DNA from: JBBQVZ01 sp963695975 | Lineage (GTDB): Bacteria; Actinomycetota; UBA4738; HRBIN12 | DNA: 64,000 nucleotides | Assembly: GCA_963695975.1 (NCBI GenBank) | Contig: CAVOIB010000009.1 | Location: 168,024 to 232,023, forward strand | Direction: 5' to 3' | Shown: piece by piece, positions 45,699 through 53,579 of the stretch | Numbering within the stretch: the stretch's first letter is position 1 | How the letters are laid out: every line of letters begins with the position of its first letter | The notes under the pieces: model-generated | What the model saw: only the letters and a program-made list of their open reading frames with translations | Database searches by the model: none | What the model was told of the DNA's origin: nothing | Made by a program: the position numbers and the translations under genes

Positions 45699-46414
45699 TG
45701 AGGAGAGCGATAGCGGCCGTCGCGGTCATGGCAACGTCCGCGACGTTTGGTGCGGCTCCCGCGACGCGAGCCGTTGGATCCGAGCGGGGCGACTTGCTCA
45801 GGCCGACCATCGTGTGGCGTCCGATCCCGTTCGGCGAGCGCCGGCGCCGGGAGATGGGGGCGTATTCCCGCCGGCACTACGGCACCTGGTCCTGGCGCCT
45901 GATCGACCCGCAAGTCATCGTGGAGCACTACACCGACGGCTCGACGCTCGCAGGCGCATGGGCCACGTTCGCCGCGAACGGGGTGCACCTGGGCGAGCTG
46001 CCCGGCGTCTGCGCGCACTTCGTGATCGACACGGACGGCACGATCTACCAGCTGGTCAACCTCCACGTGCGATGCCGCCACGCGATCGGCATGAACTGGA
46101 CGGCGATCGGGATCGAGCACGTCGGGACGAGCGACGGCCAGATCCTGTCGAACCCCGCGATGATGCGGAGCTCGCTGCGGCTGACGCTCTGGCTGATGGA
46201 CCGCTTCGGCGTCGATGTGCGGAACGTCATCGGCCACGCGGAAACCCTGAGGAGCCCATTCCATCGCGAGGCGTACCCGTCGTGGAGGTGTCTCACCCAC
46301 GCCGATTGGCGGCGGGCGGACATGCGGGTCTACCGGCGGCGTCTGCGGGCACTCGCCCTGCGTCATCACGTCCCGGTCGGGCCGCGCCCCGCCTGGGTCG
46401 ATCCAAGCTGCTGA
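45695..46414 (+). CDS. Secreted N-acetylmuramoyl-L-alanine amidase (amidase_2/PGRP type)
   Basis: This 239-residue protein has a short signal peptide (RRAIAAVAVMATSATFGAAP) and an amidase_2 domain. VEHYT supplies a zinc His, VCAHFVIDTDGTIYQLV is the core strand, and GIEHVGTSDGQILS and NVIGHAETLRSPFH hold further active-site residues. It should cleave the bond between N-acetylmuramate and L-alanine in peptidoglycan, outside the membrane. The start overlaps the gltX stop (GTGATG), an unusual partner. Confidence 0.87.
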   Translation: MMRRAIAAVAVMATSATFGAAPATRAVGSERGDLLRPTIVWRPIPFGERRRREMGAYSRRHYGTWSWRLIDPQVIVEHYTDGSTLAGAWATFAANGVHLGELPGVCAHFVIDTDGTIYQLVNLHVRCRHAIGMNWTAIGIEHVGTSDGQILSNPAMMRSSLRLTLWLMDRFGVDVRNVIGHAETLRSPFHREAYPSWRCLTHADWRRADMRVYRRRLRALALRHHVPVGPRPAWVDPSC

Positions 46415-46463
46415 GATCCGCCGTCGCATCGGCCGTTCGTCTTCACCCGTCCAACCGATACAT

Positions 46464-47813
46464 ATGGATCGTGCCGCGATTACGATGCCTTTCGTGCGCC
46501 TGCTGCGGCTGCGGGACTTCCGGTTGCTGGTCATCTCCAACGGTTTGTCCTCGCTCGGCGACGAACTCGCGCTGATCGCGCTGACGATCAAGGTCTTCGA
46601 CGTCAGCCGGGGTTCGGGGATAGCGGTGGCGGCGGTGCTGCTCGCAGGTATCATCCCGCTCGTCGTCTTCGCTCCGCTGTCGGGACTCATCGTTGACCGG
46701 ACCGAGACGACGGGTACCCTCGCCATCGCCTCGGCGATCCAGGCGGCCATCGCGGTAGGACTCGCGTACGCGCACCCGGTGTGGCTCATCGTCTTGCTGT
46801 GCTTCCTCCTTGGATCCGTGGCCTCCGTCGCGTCCCCCGCTGTGTTCGCGATCGTTCCGAGCGCTGTCGAAGAGGAGGACCTGACCGAGGCGAACGCGAA
46901 CATGGAGACCGCCCGCTACATCGGTATGGTCCTTGGGCCCATCCTCGCTGTGGCGTTCGCGAAAGGTGCGCTGCTGGTGGACGCGATCACCTTCTTGGTG
47001 ATCACGGTCGCGGCAGCCTCGCTCACCGTGCGGCGCCCGCCGGAGCCGGCCCCCGAGGGAGGCCGTCCGAAGCGGGAGGCCCGCCAGGGATTCGCGTTCA
47101 TCCGGCGGGACCGCGTCCTGTTGATCGGGGTCGCCGCTATCGCGTTCGCGGTGTTCTTCGGCACGATCGACAGCGTGGCGGAGGTGTTCTTCGCGCGGGA
47201 CCCGGCGCTCCTGGACGCCGGCAACTGGGGGTACGGAGGCCTCGCCGCCGCCTGGTTGGTCGGGATGGTGATCGGGGCCGGCTGGGTGTCGCGCAAGATC
47301 GCCGATGACCGGCTGGCCCCGGCCTTGCTCGTTGCCACCGTGGGCGGCGGCACCGCCGTCGCCATCGCCGCTGGGTTCCCGGCGATAGCCCTTGCTCTGG
47401 TCATGTTCGTCATCGGCGGTGTCGCGAACGGCGTAGCGAGCGTGTCGATCCGGAGCCTGATCCATCACCGAGTGCCGGGCGACCTTCGCGGGAGGGCGTT
47501 CGCAGCGTTCTTCGCGTTGGCGTTCGCGGGGCAAGTGGCCGCTACCGCCCTCGGTGGGATCTTGCTTGCCACCCTCCCCAGCTCGCAGGACGTCTTGCTG
47601 ATCGGTGGGTTGGGCAGCATCGTGGCGGGGCTCGTCGGCCTCGTCTGGTTCACGACGCTCCCGGCCGCGGTGCGTGCGCCCAACGTCATCGTGATCCCGG
47701 AGGCGGGACCCGCGCGACCGTCCGAGGTAGTGGTCGTCCGCGACATCACCCCGCGTCAGGATGTGGAGCTCGCGACCGCGCAGGTACTTCCCTCCGGCGA
47801 GCCATCGGCCTAG
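46464..47813 (+). CDS. MFS transporter
   Basis: This 449-residue carrier has twelve predicted helices and the loop motif in GLIVDRTETTG. It resembles antibiotic/enterobactin-type exporters. The start is uncertain: TACGAT at 46481-46486 sits 7 nt before an in-frame GTG (46494) that would give VRLLRLRDFRLL, the usual N-terminus, as a leaderless message, while ATG 46464 is the longest option. The substrate is unknown. Confidence 0.87.
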   Translation: MDRAAITMPFVRLLRLRDFRLLVISNGLSSLGDELALIALTIKVFDVSRGSGIAVAAVLLAGIIPLVVFAPLSGLIVDRTETTGTLAIASAIQAAIAVGLAYAHPVWLIVLLCFLLGSVASVASPAVFAIVPSAVEEEDLTEANANMETARYIGMVLGPILAVAFAKGALLVDAITFLVITVAAASLTVRRPPEPAPEGGRPKREARQGFAFIRRDRVLLIGVAAIAFAVFFGTIDSVAEVFFARDPALLDAGNWGYGGLAAAWLVGMVIGAGWVSRKIADDRLAPALLVATVGGGTAVAIAAGFPAIALALVMFVIGGVANGVASVSIRSLIHHRVPGDLRGRAFAAFFALAFAGQVAATALGGILLATLPSSQDVLLIGGLGSIVAGLVGLVWFTTLPAAVRAPNVIVIPEAGPARPSEVVVVRDITPRQDVELATAQVLPSGEPSA

Positions 47814-47852
47814 CATCGGGTCGACGGCCCGGGGGAGAGGATAGGGGCCCTC

Positions 47853-48068
47853 ATGGCGAAGCTGCTGAACCTGCCGGAGCGCAAGGACGTCGACGGCCAG
47901 TGGCACCAGGTCATGCGCGACGTCTGCTACTGGTGCGGCTGCCGCTACCTCTACGCCGAGGACGATCACGACCTGGTCTGGGAGCCCGGCAACGAGCGTC
48001 AGAAGGCGTGCTCTGACGACCGCTGCGAGTGCCACACGAACCCGGTCGTGGGCACGCACCGCGAGTGA
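47853..48068 (+). CDS. Small Cys-rich protein, unknown function
   Basis: This 71-residue soluble protein is preceded by GGGGAGAGGAT at good spacing, so it is likely real. It holds CYWCGC in the middle and CSDDRCECH near the end, enough Cys/His to bind zinc or a metal cluster. It has no signal peptide or membrane segment. It is not recognisable as a named family. It lies alone between the MFS gene and a secreted phosphoesterase. Confidence 0.65.
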   Translation: MAKLLNLPERKDVDGQWHQVMRDVCYWCGCRYLYAEDDHDLVWEPGNERQKACSDDRCECHTNPVVGTHRE

Positions 48069-48155
48069 GGCTCGGCCGACGAGCGTAGACCGTTGGCGTC
48101 GCCCGACATGCTGCCTAGTGCCTAGGTCGCGGTTACGAGTCACGCTCCTCCCGGC

Positions 48156-48203
48156 TAGGATGTCCCCCGAAGAAAGGATTCCCCCCGATGAAAGGATCCC
48201 CCC
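48156..48203 (+). promoter_or_regulatory. -10 box and tandem duplication upstream of the secreted phosphoesterase
   Basis: TAGGAT at 48156-48161 is a good -10 box. Downstream, an approximately 18-nt unit starting GAAAGGAT and rich in C is duplicated (about 48172-48189 and 48190-48205), with an AAAGGA ribosome-binding-like element in each copy. The ATG at 48188 uses the first. The second lies inside the coding region. Confidence 0.4.
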
Positions 48204-49889
48204 GGATCGCGCGCGTCATGGGAGGTGGCCTCGTCGCGGCCGTGCTGCTCGCCGCCGCGTTGGTGTCCGTCCCACTCGCGTCCGCGTCGACGCCGAACGA
48301 TATCGACCCGGCTGCGGGAATCAACAATATCGACCACGTGGTCTTCATCGTTCAGGAGAACCGGTCCTTCGATCACTACTTCGGAACGTTCCCCGGAGCG
48401 GATGGACTTCGGGTCAACCGGTCGGGTCGTGGCGCTGTCTGTGTGCCCGATCCGAACTCGGCTCACTGCCAGCGGTCCTACCACGACAAGAACGCCTTCG
48501 ACCAAGGTGGGCCACACAACCAGATGGCTTCGGATCTTTCGATCGACGGGGGAAAGATGGACGGAGCGGTGGTTGCGTTGCGCCGGATCGGTACGGCGTG
48601 TCACGCGAAGCCCAATCGAGCGCCATGTAGGAAGGCAACGCCCGGGCCAGGTGGAACGCCGGACGTCATGGGCTATCACACGGCCGCCGAGATCCCGAAC
48701 TATTGGGCCTATGCTCACCAATACACCCTGCAGGACAGGATGTTCGCCCCAGCGGACTCGTGGACCCTTCCCTCGCACCTCTACCTCGTGTCGGCATGGG
48801 CGGCCACCTGTCCGGATCTGAGCGATGCGATGTCCTGCCGCTCGGACCTGGCGTTCCCGGGGGCCAATGCCGCGGACGACGGGAAGGTCTGGACTCCCGA
48901 GGACGGGAAGCCCCGCCCATATCTCTGGGGGGATATCACGTGGCTCCTCCACAACCATGGGGTCAGCTGGGCCTACTACGTCGGGCCCGACAGCTGCATC
49001 AAGCCTCCGTGTAGCAAGCCTTCGGAGGCAAGCACGAACCCGATCATGAATCCTCTTCCGGGCTTCAAGACCGTTGAAGCGACGGATGGATTCAAGAACA
49101 TCCGACCCAACACGGACTACTTCAAGTCTGCGGCGCAAGGCACGCTGCCTTCGGTCTCGTGGGTCGTCCCCGACACTTGGGAACAGCGAACACCCACCCA
49201 GCTCCATCGACGACGGCCAGGCGTGGGTGACGAAGGCCGTGAACGCGGTGATGAAGGGCCCCGAAGAGCAGTGGCTGCACACGGCGATCTTCATCACCTG
49301 GGACGACTGGGGAGGGTTCTACGACCACGTGAAACCCATCAGGATCGACGCGAACGGTTACGGGATAAGGGTTCCCGGGATCATGATCAGCCCGTGGTCG
49401 CGCCGGGGAGCCATCGACCATCAGACGCTTTCCTTCGATGCGTATCTGAAGTTGATCGAGGATCGGTTCCTCGGGGGAGAGCGGATCGATCCGTTGACCG
49501 ATGGCTGGCCGGACCCGCGCCCGACCGTTCGAGAGAATGCCTCGCAGCTCGGGGATCTGGCACTCGAATTCGACTTCTCGCAGAAGCCGATCCCACCGCT
49601 GATCCTCGATCCGCGTCCGACGACACCTGATCCGGCTCCCGGCCCGGGCCCATCTCCATCGCCATCCTCACCGCCCTCCTCATCCCCATCGCCGTCGCCA
49701 TCCCCATCCCCATCGCCGTCGCCATCCCCATCGCCGTCCCCATCTCCAACGGCACCGCCGACGACCGATCCTCCTCCGACGACGGATCCTCCTCCGACGA
49801 CGGATCCTCCTCCTCCGCCGCCCGATCCGCCGCCGCCCGATCCGCCGCCGCCCGATCCGCCGCCGCCCGATCCTCCGCCGGCGCCCTGA
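48188..49889 (+). pseudogene. Secreted phospholipase C-like phosphoesterase with Pro/Ser tail, one frameshift
   Basis: The first frame carries a signal peptide (VAAVLLAAALVSVPLASA), then IVQENRSFDHYFGTFPGADG, the phospholipase C/acid phosphatase family signature. The frame ends near 49190 but continues in another as SEHPPSSIDDGQAWVTKAV and IFITWDDWGGFYDHV, which contains the metal-binding residues. One missing base in the gggaac run explains it. The C-terminus is about 80 residues of Pro/Ser repeats (PSPSP, then PPTTD and PPDPP), suited to crossing a thick wall. The catalytic core is intact in sequence, so a read error is likely. Confidence 0.85.
49650..49877 (+). repeat. Pro/Ser-coding tandem repeats in the phosphoesterase tail
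   Basis: Short C-rich units (tccccatcgccg-like) are followed by three copies of a 15-nt unit containing gacgacggatcc and about four copies of a 15-nt unit containing ccgccgcccgat. They encode SP, TTDPP and PPDPP repeats. Slippage here could vary the tail length. Confidence 0.75.
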
Positions 49890-49894
49890 CTGCG

Positions 49895-49912
49895 GCGGGC
49901 TAGGCGGCCCGC
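49895..49912 (+). terminator. GC-rich hairpin after the phosphoesterase
   Basis: GCGGGC pairs with GCCCGC across a 6-nt loop, starting 6 nt after the stop codon. No U-tract follows. Confidence 0.4.
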
Positions 49913-50031
49913 TCAGGCGACCGCTGCTAGCGTCCGCACCAATCTCGTCGTCGGCGAACACCGAGACGGAGGGATAAGGTCGGGCGGGATGCGTCTTCGG
50001 CGTGTCCGTGTCCGAGGCAGGGGGTTTCGAG

Positions 50032-52047
50032 ATGAGGGTCGGGAGGAGACTGGCTTTCGCGCTGGCGCTCGTCGTGTCATCGACGACGGCGATGAACGTC
50101 GCCAACGGGGTCGTCGACGCCACTCGTGGCGGATCCGTCCGCGCGGTGCACCCGAAGTTCCGAGGTGAGACGAAGCCTCTCCTGGCGATCTCGCGACCCG
50201 CGACGAGGAGGCGGGCGGCAGCGCAGGATCTGCAGAGCAGACTCGACGCGACGTTCGCTCTGAACGAGCGGCTCTCCGAGATCGAGGGCGAGGATGCTGG
50301 CCGTCAGGATCGGCAGCCGGTTCCACCCGACGGACCGTCCCTGCCGCTGGATGCCTCGGGATCCGGGGTGCTCGCTTCGTTCGAAGGGTTGAACTCCTTC
50401 CACAGCGTTTGGTCGAACGACGGGAACCAGTTCGACGCAGAGCCACCGGACCAGGGCCTGTGCGTCGGGAACGGCTACGAGCTCGAGGCCGTCAATAGCG
50501 TCGTCCAGGTGTACGACCCTTCCGGCCACCCTCAGATCGTTGGCCAACCGTTCTTCCCGGACGGTCCTCCGGTCGGGCTCTCGTTGAGCGAGTTCTTCGG
50601 ACTCCCCCCGCAGATCGACTTCGACACCGGAGTCTTCGGCCGGTTCACGACCGATCCGAGCTGTTACTACGATCCGAGCTCCCGGCGCTGGTTCCTGACG
50701 ATGCTCAGCCTCGGTCAGGATCCGACGACCGGGGACTTCACGGGCGACAACTCGCTCGAGCTCGCTGTCAGCCGCTCCAAGGATCCGCTCGGCACGTGGA
50801 ACCTGTACAGCCTCCCGGCTCAGAACGACGGGACGTCCGGGACACCGGACCACGGCTGTGACGGCGGGTTCTGCCTCGGTGACTACCCGCAGATCGGCGC
50901 CGACGCGAACGGCTTCTACATCACGACGAACGAATATGCATTCTTCGGGGACGGGTATAACGGCGTTCAGCTCTACGCCTTCTCGAAGGCCGATCTGGCT
51001 TCGGGGAGCCCGTCGCCCATGACGGTGTATCTGGAGAACCTCCAGGTTCCCTCGCTCGGTCAGCAGTCGTTCACTCTTCGTCCGGCCCAGAGCTCATCGA
51101 GCTCATTCGAGACACGCCGTGGCGGGGTGGAGTACTTCGTGAGCTCGACGCTCGGAGACGGCTCGGAGACCGGGAACAGGAAGGGCCGGTCCAACAACCT
51201 CGTGCTTTGGGGACTCTCGAACACCTCGAGCCTCGACTCCGACACGCCCGATCTCCGGCTGTCGCAGGTCGTGATCCGAACGATCCCGTACGTGCTGCCA
51301 CCCAAGTCGTTCGTGCGTCGAGCGAGCGCGTTCTTCTTGCCGATGCTCGACTGCATCAACCTCGGCTCGCTTTGCGCGCTGCCGCAGCCCGACCCGCCGT
51401 TCATCCAGAAGGGCCCATACCCACTGGATTCGCTCGACACGCGCGTGATGTCGTCCTCGCTCGCGGACGGGGTCCTGTGGACGACCCTTGACACGGGACT
51501 CCGAGGCAACGGTGGATCGGCGTACAAGGCGGCGAACGACTACGCGCCGAAGCTGCTCCCCGCGAAGGCGGGCGTCGCGTACTTCGGACTCCGTCCGAAG
51601 TGGAAGAACGGCAAGCTGAAGGCGAAGGTCGTCCAGCAGGGATACATCGGTGTGTGGAACGGCAACCTCACGATGCCGTCCTTGGCGATGACCGATGCGG
51701 GCGTCGGCTTCCTCGGTGCAACACTCGTGGGCCCGGATTCGTTCGCGAGCGCAGCCTACGTGCGGATCGAGGCTGGCCAGAGCCCACGGTCGATCGGTAT
51801 CGGTGCTCGGGGCGCCGGCCCGAACGATGGGTTCACCGGAACCTGGCAAGGCGGGTTCGGGCCGCGGTGGGGCGACTACGGGTACGCGGTCGCCGACGCA
51901 GACGGCTCCGTTTGGTTGGGTGTTGAGTACAACCAGAGCAAGTGCGACTACGTGGAGTGGGCGACCGATATCACCTGCCGTTTCTCTCGCGGCATCTCCG
52001 AGAACTGGAGCACGCGACTGGTTCATCTGGATACGGGGGCGTCCTGA
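50032..52047 (+). CDS. Large secreted protein of unknown function
   Basis: This 671-residue protein has a signal peptide (RRLAFALALVVSSTTAMNVA) after ATG 50032, which follows an AGGGGG site. A -10 box TAAGGT lies at 49975-49980. The mature part has many short aromatic-rich, Asp/Gly-rich strands (CYYDPSSRRWFLTML, SRSKDPLGTWNLYSLP, DYPQIGADANGFYITTNEY, FGPRWGDYGYAVADADG) that look like blades of a beta-propeller. About six Cys are spread along it. It is not recognisable as a named enzyme. It may be a surface or extracellular protein. Confidence 0.75.
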   Translation: MRVGRRLAFALALVVSSTTAMNVANGVVDATRGGSVRAVHPKFRGETKPLLAISRPATRRRAAAQDLQSRLDATFALNERLSEIEGEDAGRQDRQPVPPDGPSLPLDASGSGVLASFEGLNSFHSVWSNDGNQFDAEPPDQGLCVGNGYELEAVNSVVQVYDPSGHPQIVGQPFFPDGPPVGLSLSEFFGLPPQIDFDTGVFGRFTTDPSCYYDPSSRRWFLTMLSLGQDPTTGDFTGDNSLELAVSRSKDPLGTWNLYSLPAQNDGTSGTPDHGCDGGFCLGDYPQIGADANGFYITTNEYAFFGDGYNGVQLYAFSKADLASGSPSPMTVYLENLQVPSLGQQSFTLRPAQSSSSSFETRRGGVEYFVSSTLGDGSETGNRKGRSNNLVLWGLSNTSSLDSDTPDLRLSQVVIRTIPYVLPPKSFVRRASAFFLPMLDCINLGSLCALPQPDPPFIQKGPYPLDSLDTRVMSSSLADGVLWTTLDTGLRGNGGSAYKAANDYAPKLLPAKAGVAYFGLRPKWKNGKLKAKVVQQGYIGVWNGNLTMPSLAMTDAGVGFLGATLVGPDSFASAAYVRIEAGQSPRSIGIGARGAGPNDGFTGTWQGGFGPRWGDYGYAVADADGSVWLGVEYNQSKCDYVEWATDITCRFSRGISENWSTRLVHLDTGAS

Positions 52048-52766
52048 ATCGGTTAGACACTCGCGGCTAGGCTGCGCTCGTGGAGGCCAGCGGAGAAAGG
52101 TTGCAGGAGGATCGGAACCATCCGATCGGATCCCACAGGCTGCTGCAGTGGGGGTCGCTGGACACGAAGAACCCGTCGCCTTGGCCACTGAGAAGATGCG
52201 GACCAGGCGGCCGCCGGATTCCGCTCTGGTCTTGACCACCTCGCCCCCAACCCGACGACCAGGACACGATTCTCGAGGTAACAACTCAGAGGCCACGGCT
52301 GGCCGCGACCAGCAGCGCCCACCCCCCCCGGTACACGACCCGAGGATCGTTAGCTCGAGGGCTAGGCCCGCAAGCATCCGGCCTGCTCTGACCCGCGCTC
52401 TCGGCTACAGGGCGGTGCCCCCGGACGGTCCCGGCCCCTCTGGAGTTCCGGACCAGGAGAAGCTCTGAACGAAGACGCAAGGCCATCACCGTGGCGACGA
52501 TCGCCATCACCAGTGCACCGATGGTTCCTACCGAGGGGGGAAGGTGTTCTTCGTGCCTGTGTCCTGGTGACCAACGCCCATGGTCGCCTCTACTGGATGA
52601 TTCCCTTCACGGGGTACCTACGCCGAGGCATCCCGAGGCGTTGCGGACGCGATCGACGCGGTGGTCGAAGAAGCGTGGGGGTCCTTAGCATGACCGCCTG
52701 CACGTGGCCGCGAGCTTCCCTCGCCCGGGTCAATCGCCGAAGGTGGGCCACAGAGGAGAACGTGTG
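52048..52766 (+). other. Intergenic stretch with possible decayed coding remnant
   Basis: No convincing gene was found in either strand. From about 52560 one frame reads VLVTNAHGRLYWMIPFTG, and the next frame from 52616 continues with TYAEASRGVADAIDAVVEEAWGS to a stop at 52693. The two could be the broken end of a former gene. The rest holds only short, unconvincing frames. Confidence 0.3.
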
Positions 52767-53216
52767 ATGGGAAAGTCACGCAAGCCTTATGCGGCCCGAA
52801 AGCCGCCTGTGCCGTCGGATAGCCACGCCGACATCGAGGAGTGGGTCCGGCGCGGAGTGATGCCGGATATGCATCCCATCGTCAAGCGGTTGGACGAGTT
52901 GATCCGCGAGACGATCCCGGAGCTTCAATACGCCGTCAAGTGGAAGCAGGCGTACTACGGGTTGCCAGAACATGGGTGGATCATCGAGATGGCCGGCTAC
53001 GCCGTCTCCGTGAATGTCGTCTTCCTCGGCGGCGCGGAATTCCACCCTCCGCCGCCGCTCGGCACCACGGATCGGAGCCGCTACGTCAAGCTGACGACCC
53101 TGGAGGAGGCGCAGGGGCCGGAGATGCAGACGTGGATCGAGCAAGCGGGGCGGGTGCCTGGTTGGGAATGGGTTCCGCTCGCCGACCCCACGCGTGCACC
53201 GAATCCGCGCGGTTGA
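52767..53216 (+). CDS. DUF1801-family protein
   Basis: This 149-residue protein has the DUF1801 pattern: HPIVKRLDELIRETIPELQYAVKWKQAYYG, a helical start and the Trp-Lys loop, followed by strands (VNVVFLGG). The family has a YdhG-like fold with no firm biochemical role. ATG 52767 has AGAGGAG at suitable spacing. It lies just upstream of the candidate island boundary. Confidence 0.78.
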   Translation: MGKSRKPYAARKPPVPSDSHADIEEWVRRGVMPDMHPIVKRLDELIRETIPELQYAVKWKQAYYGLPEHGWIIEMAGYAVSVNVVFLGGAEFHPPPPLGTTDRSRYVKLTTLEEAQGPEMQTWIEQAGRVPGWEWVPLADPTRAPNPRG

Positions 53217-53295
53217 CGAGACCGTGACGGCACCGTTGGCCCCTGCGACCGGATGGTCCCGGCGTGACACCGCCTCTGACCTGCGGTTTCGCTCG

Positions 53296-53345
53296 TAGTC
53301 CCAACGGGGTTCGAACCCGTGTCTCCACCTTGAGAGGGGAATCCA
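53296..53345 (-). other. tRNA-Glu-like 3' half (possible attachment-site remnant)
   Basis: On the minus strand, an anticodon-loop-like CTCTCAA (CTC anticodon, glutamate) leads to a T-arm with a perfect 5-bp stem, ACGGG-TTCGAAC-CCCGT, and a 7-nt acceptor 3' strand TGGGACT plus A. The matching 5' half (acceptor AGTCCCA, D-arm) is absent upstream, and the anticodon stem has a mismatch. It is therefore a fragment, not a functional tRNA. Such 3' halves are left by elements that integrate in tRNA genes. Confidence 0.45.
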
Positions 53346-53390
53346 ACGTGTCCTGATCGATCCCGACTCGTCCTGGTTGGACCGTTTCCG

Positions 53391-53471
53391 CAGGTCAGAG
53401 CCGGTCGGCAGGATCAACCAGGACGACTCAGGACGCGTTGGGACGGAAATTCGTGACCAATCTCGTGACCA
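53391..53471 (+). repeat. Left imperfect direct repeat of candidate island
   Basis: The order CAGGTCAGA, 20 nt, AGGACGACT, 23 nt, CGTGACCAAT and CGTGACCA is repeated at 63798-63877 in the same orientation with almost the same spacing. It lies about 50 bp from the tRNA-like half. Confidence 0.5.
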
Positions 53472-53579
53472 CTTCGGCGACGCTTGGTAGATCCCTGTTC
53501 AGGGGCTTGAGCAGGCAGACGCGTGTCACCGGAGTAGGTTCCACTACCATCGTATCCAGCTGAGTTGTTAAACAAGGTG

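Larger units (their letters stand above)
53217..53579 (+). other. Non-coding junction with tRNA-like half and direct repeat
   Basis: The 363 bp between the DUF1801 gene and the cyclase-AAA gene carry a tRNA-Glu-like 3' half (53296-53345, minus strand) and the left copy of an 80-bp repeat (53391-53471). No gene with a good start or homology is seen here. Confidence 0.5.

Noticed and set aside
49650..49877. CRISPR array
   Set aside because: The units are short, contiguous and coding for Pro/Ser repeats, without spacers.
51103..52377. Long minus-strand frame of 424 codons
   Set aside because: It runs antisense across most of the secreted-protein gene at 50032, has arginine-rich low-complexity content and no family motif; it is an antisense shadow.
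53296..53345. Functional tRNA-Glu
   Set aside because: Only the 3' half is present, and no 5' acceptor or D-arm partner lies upstream.
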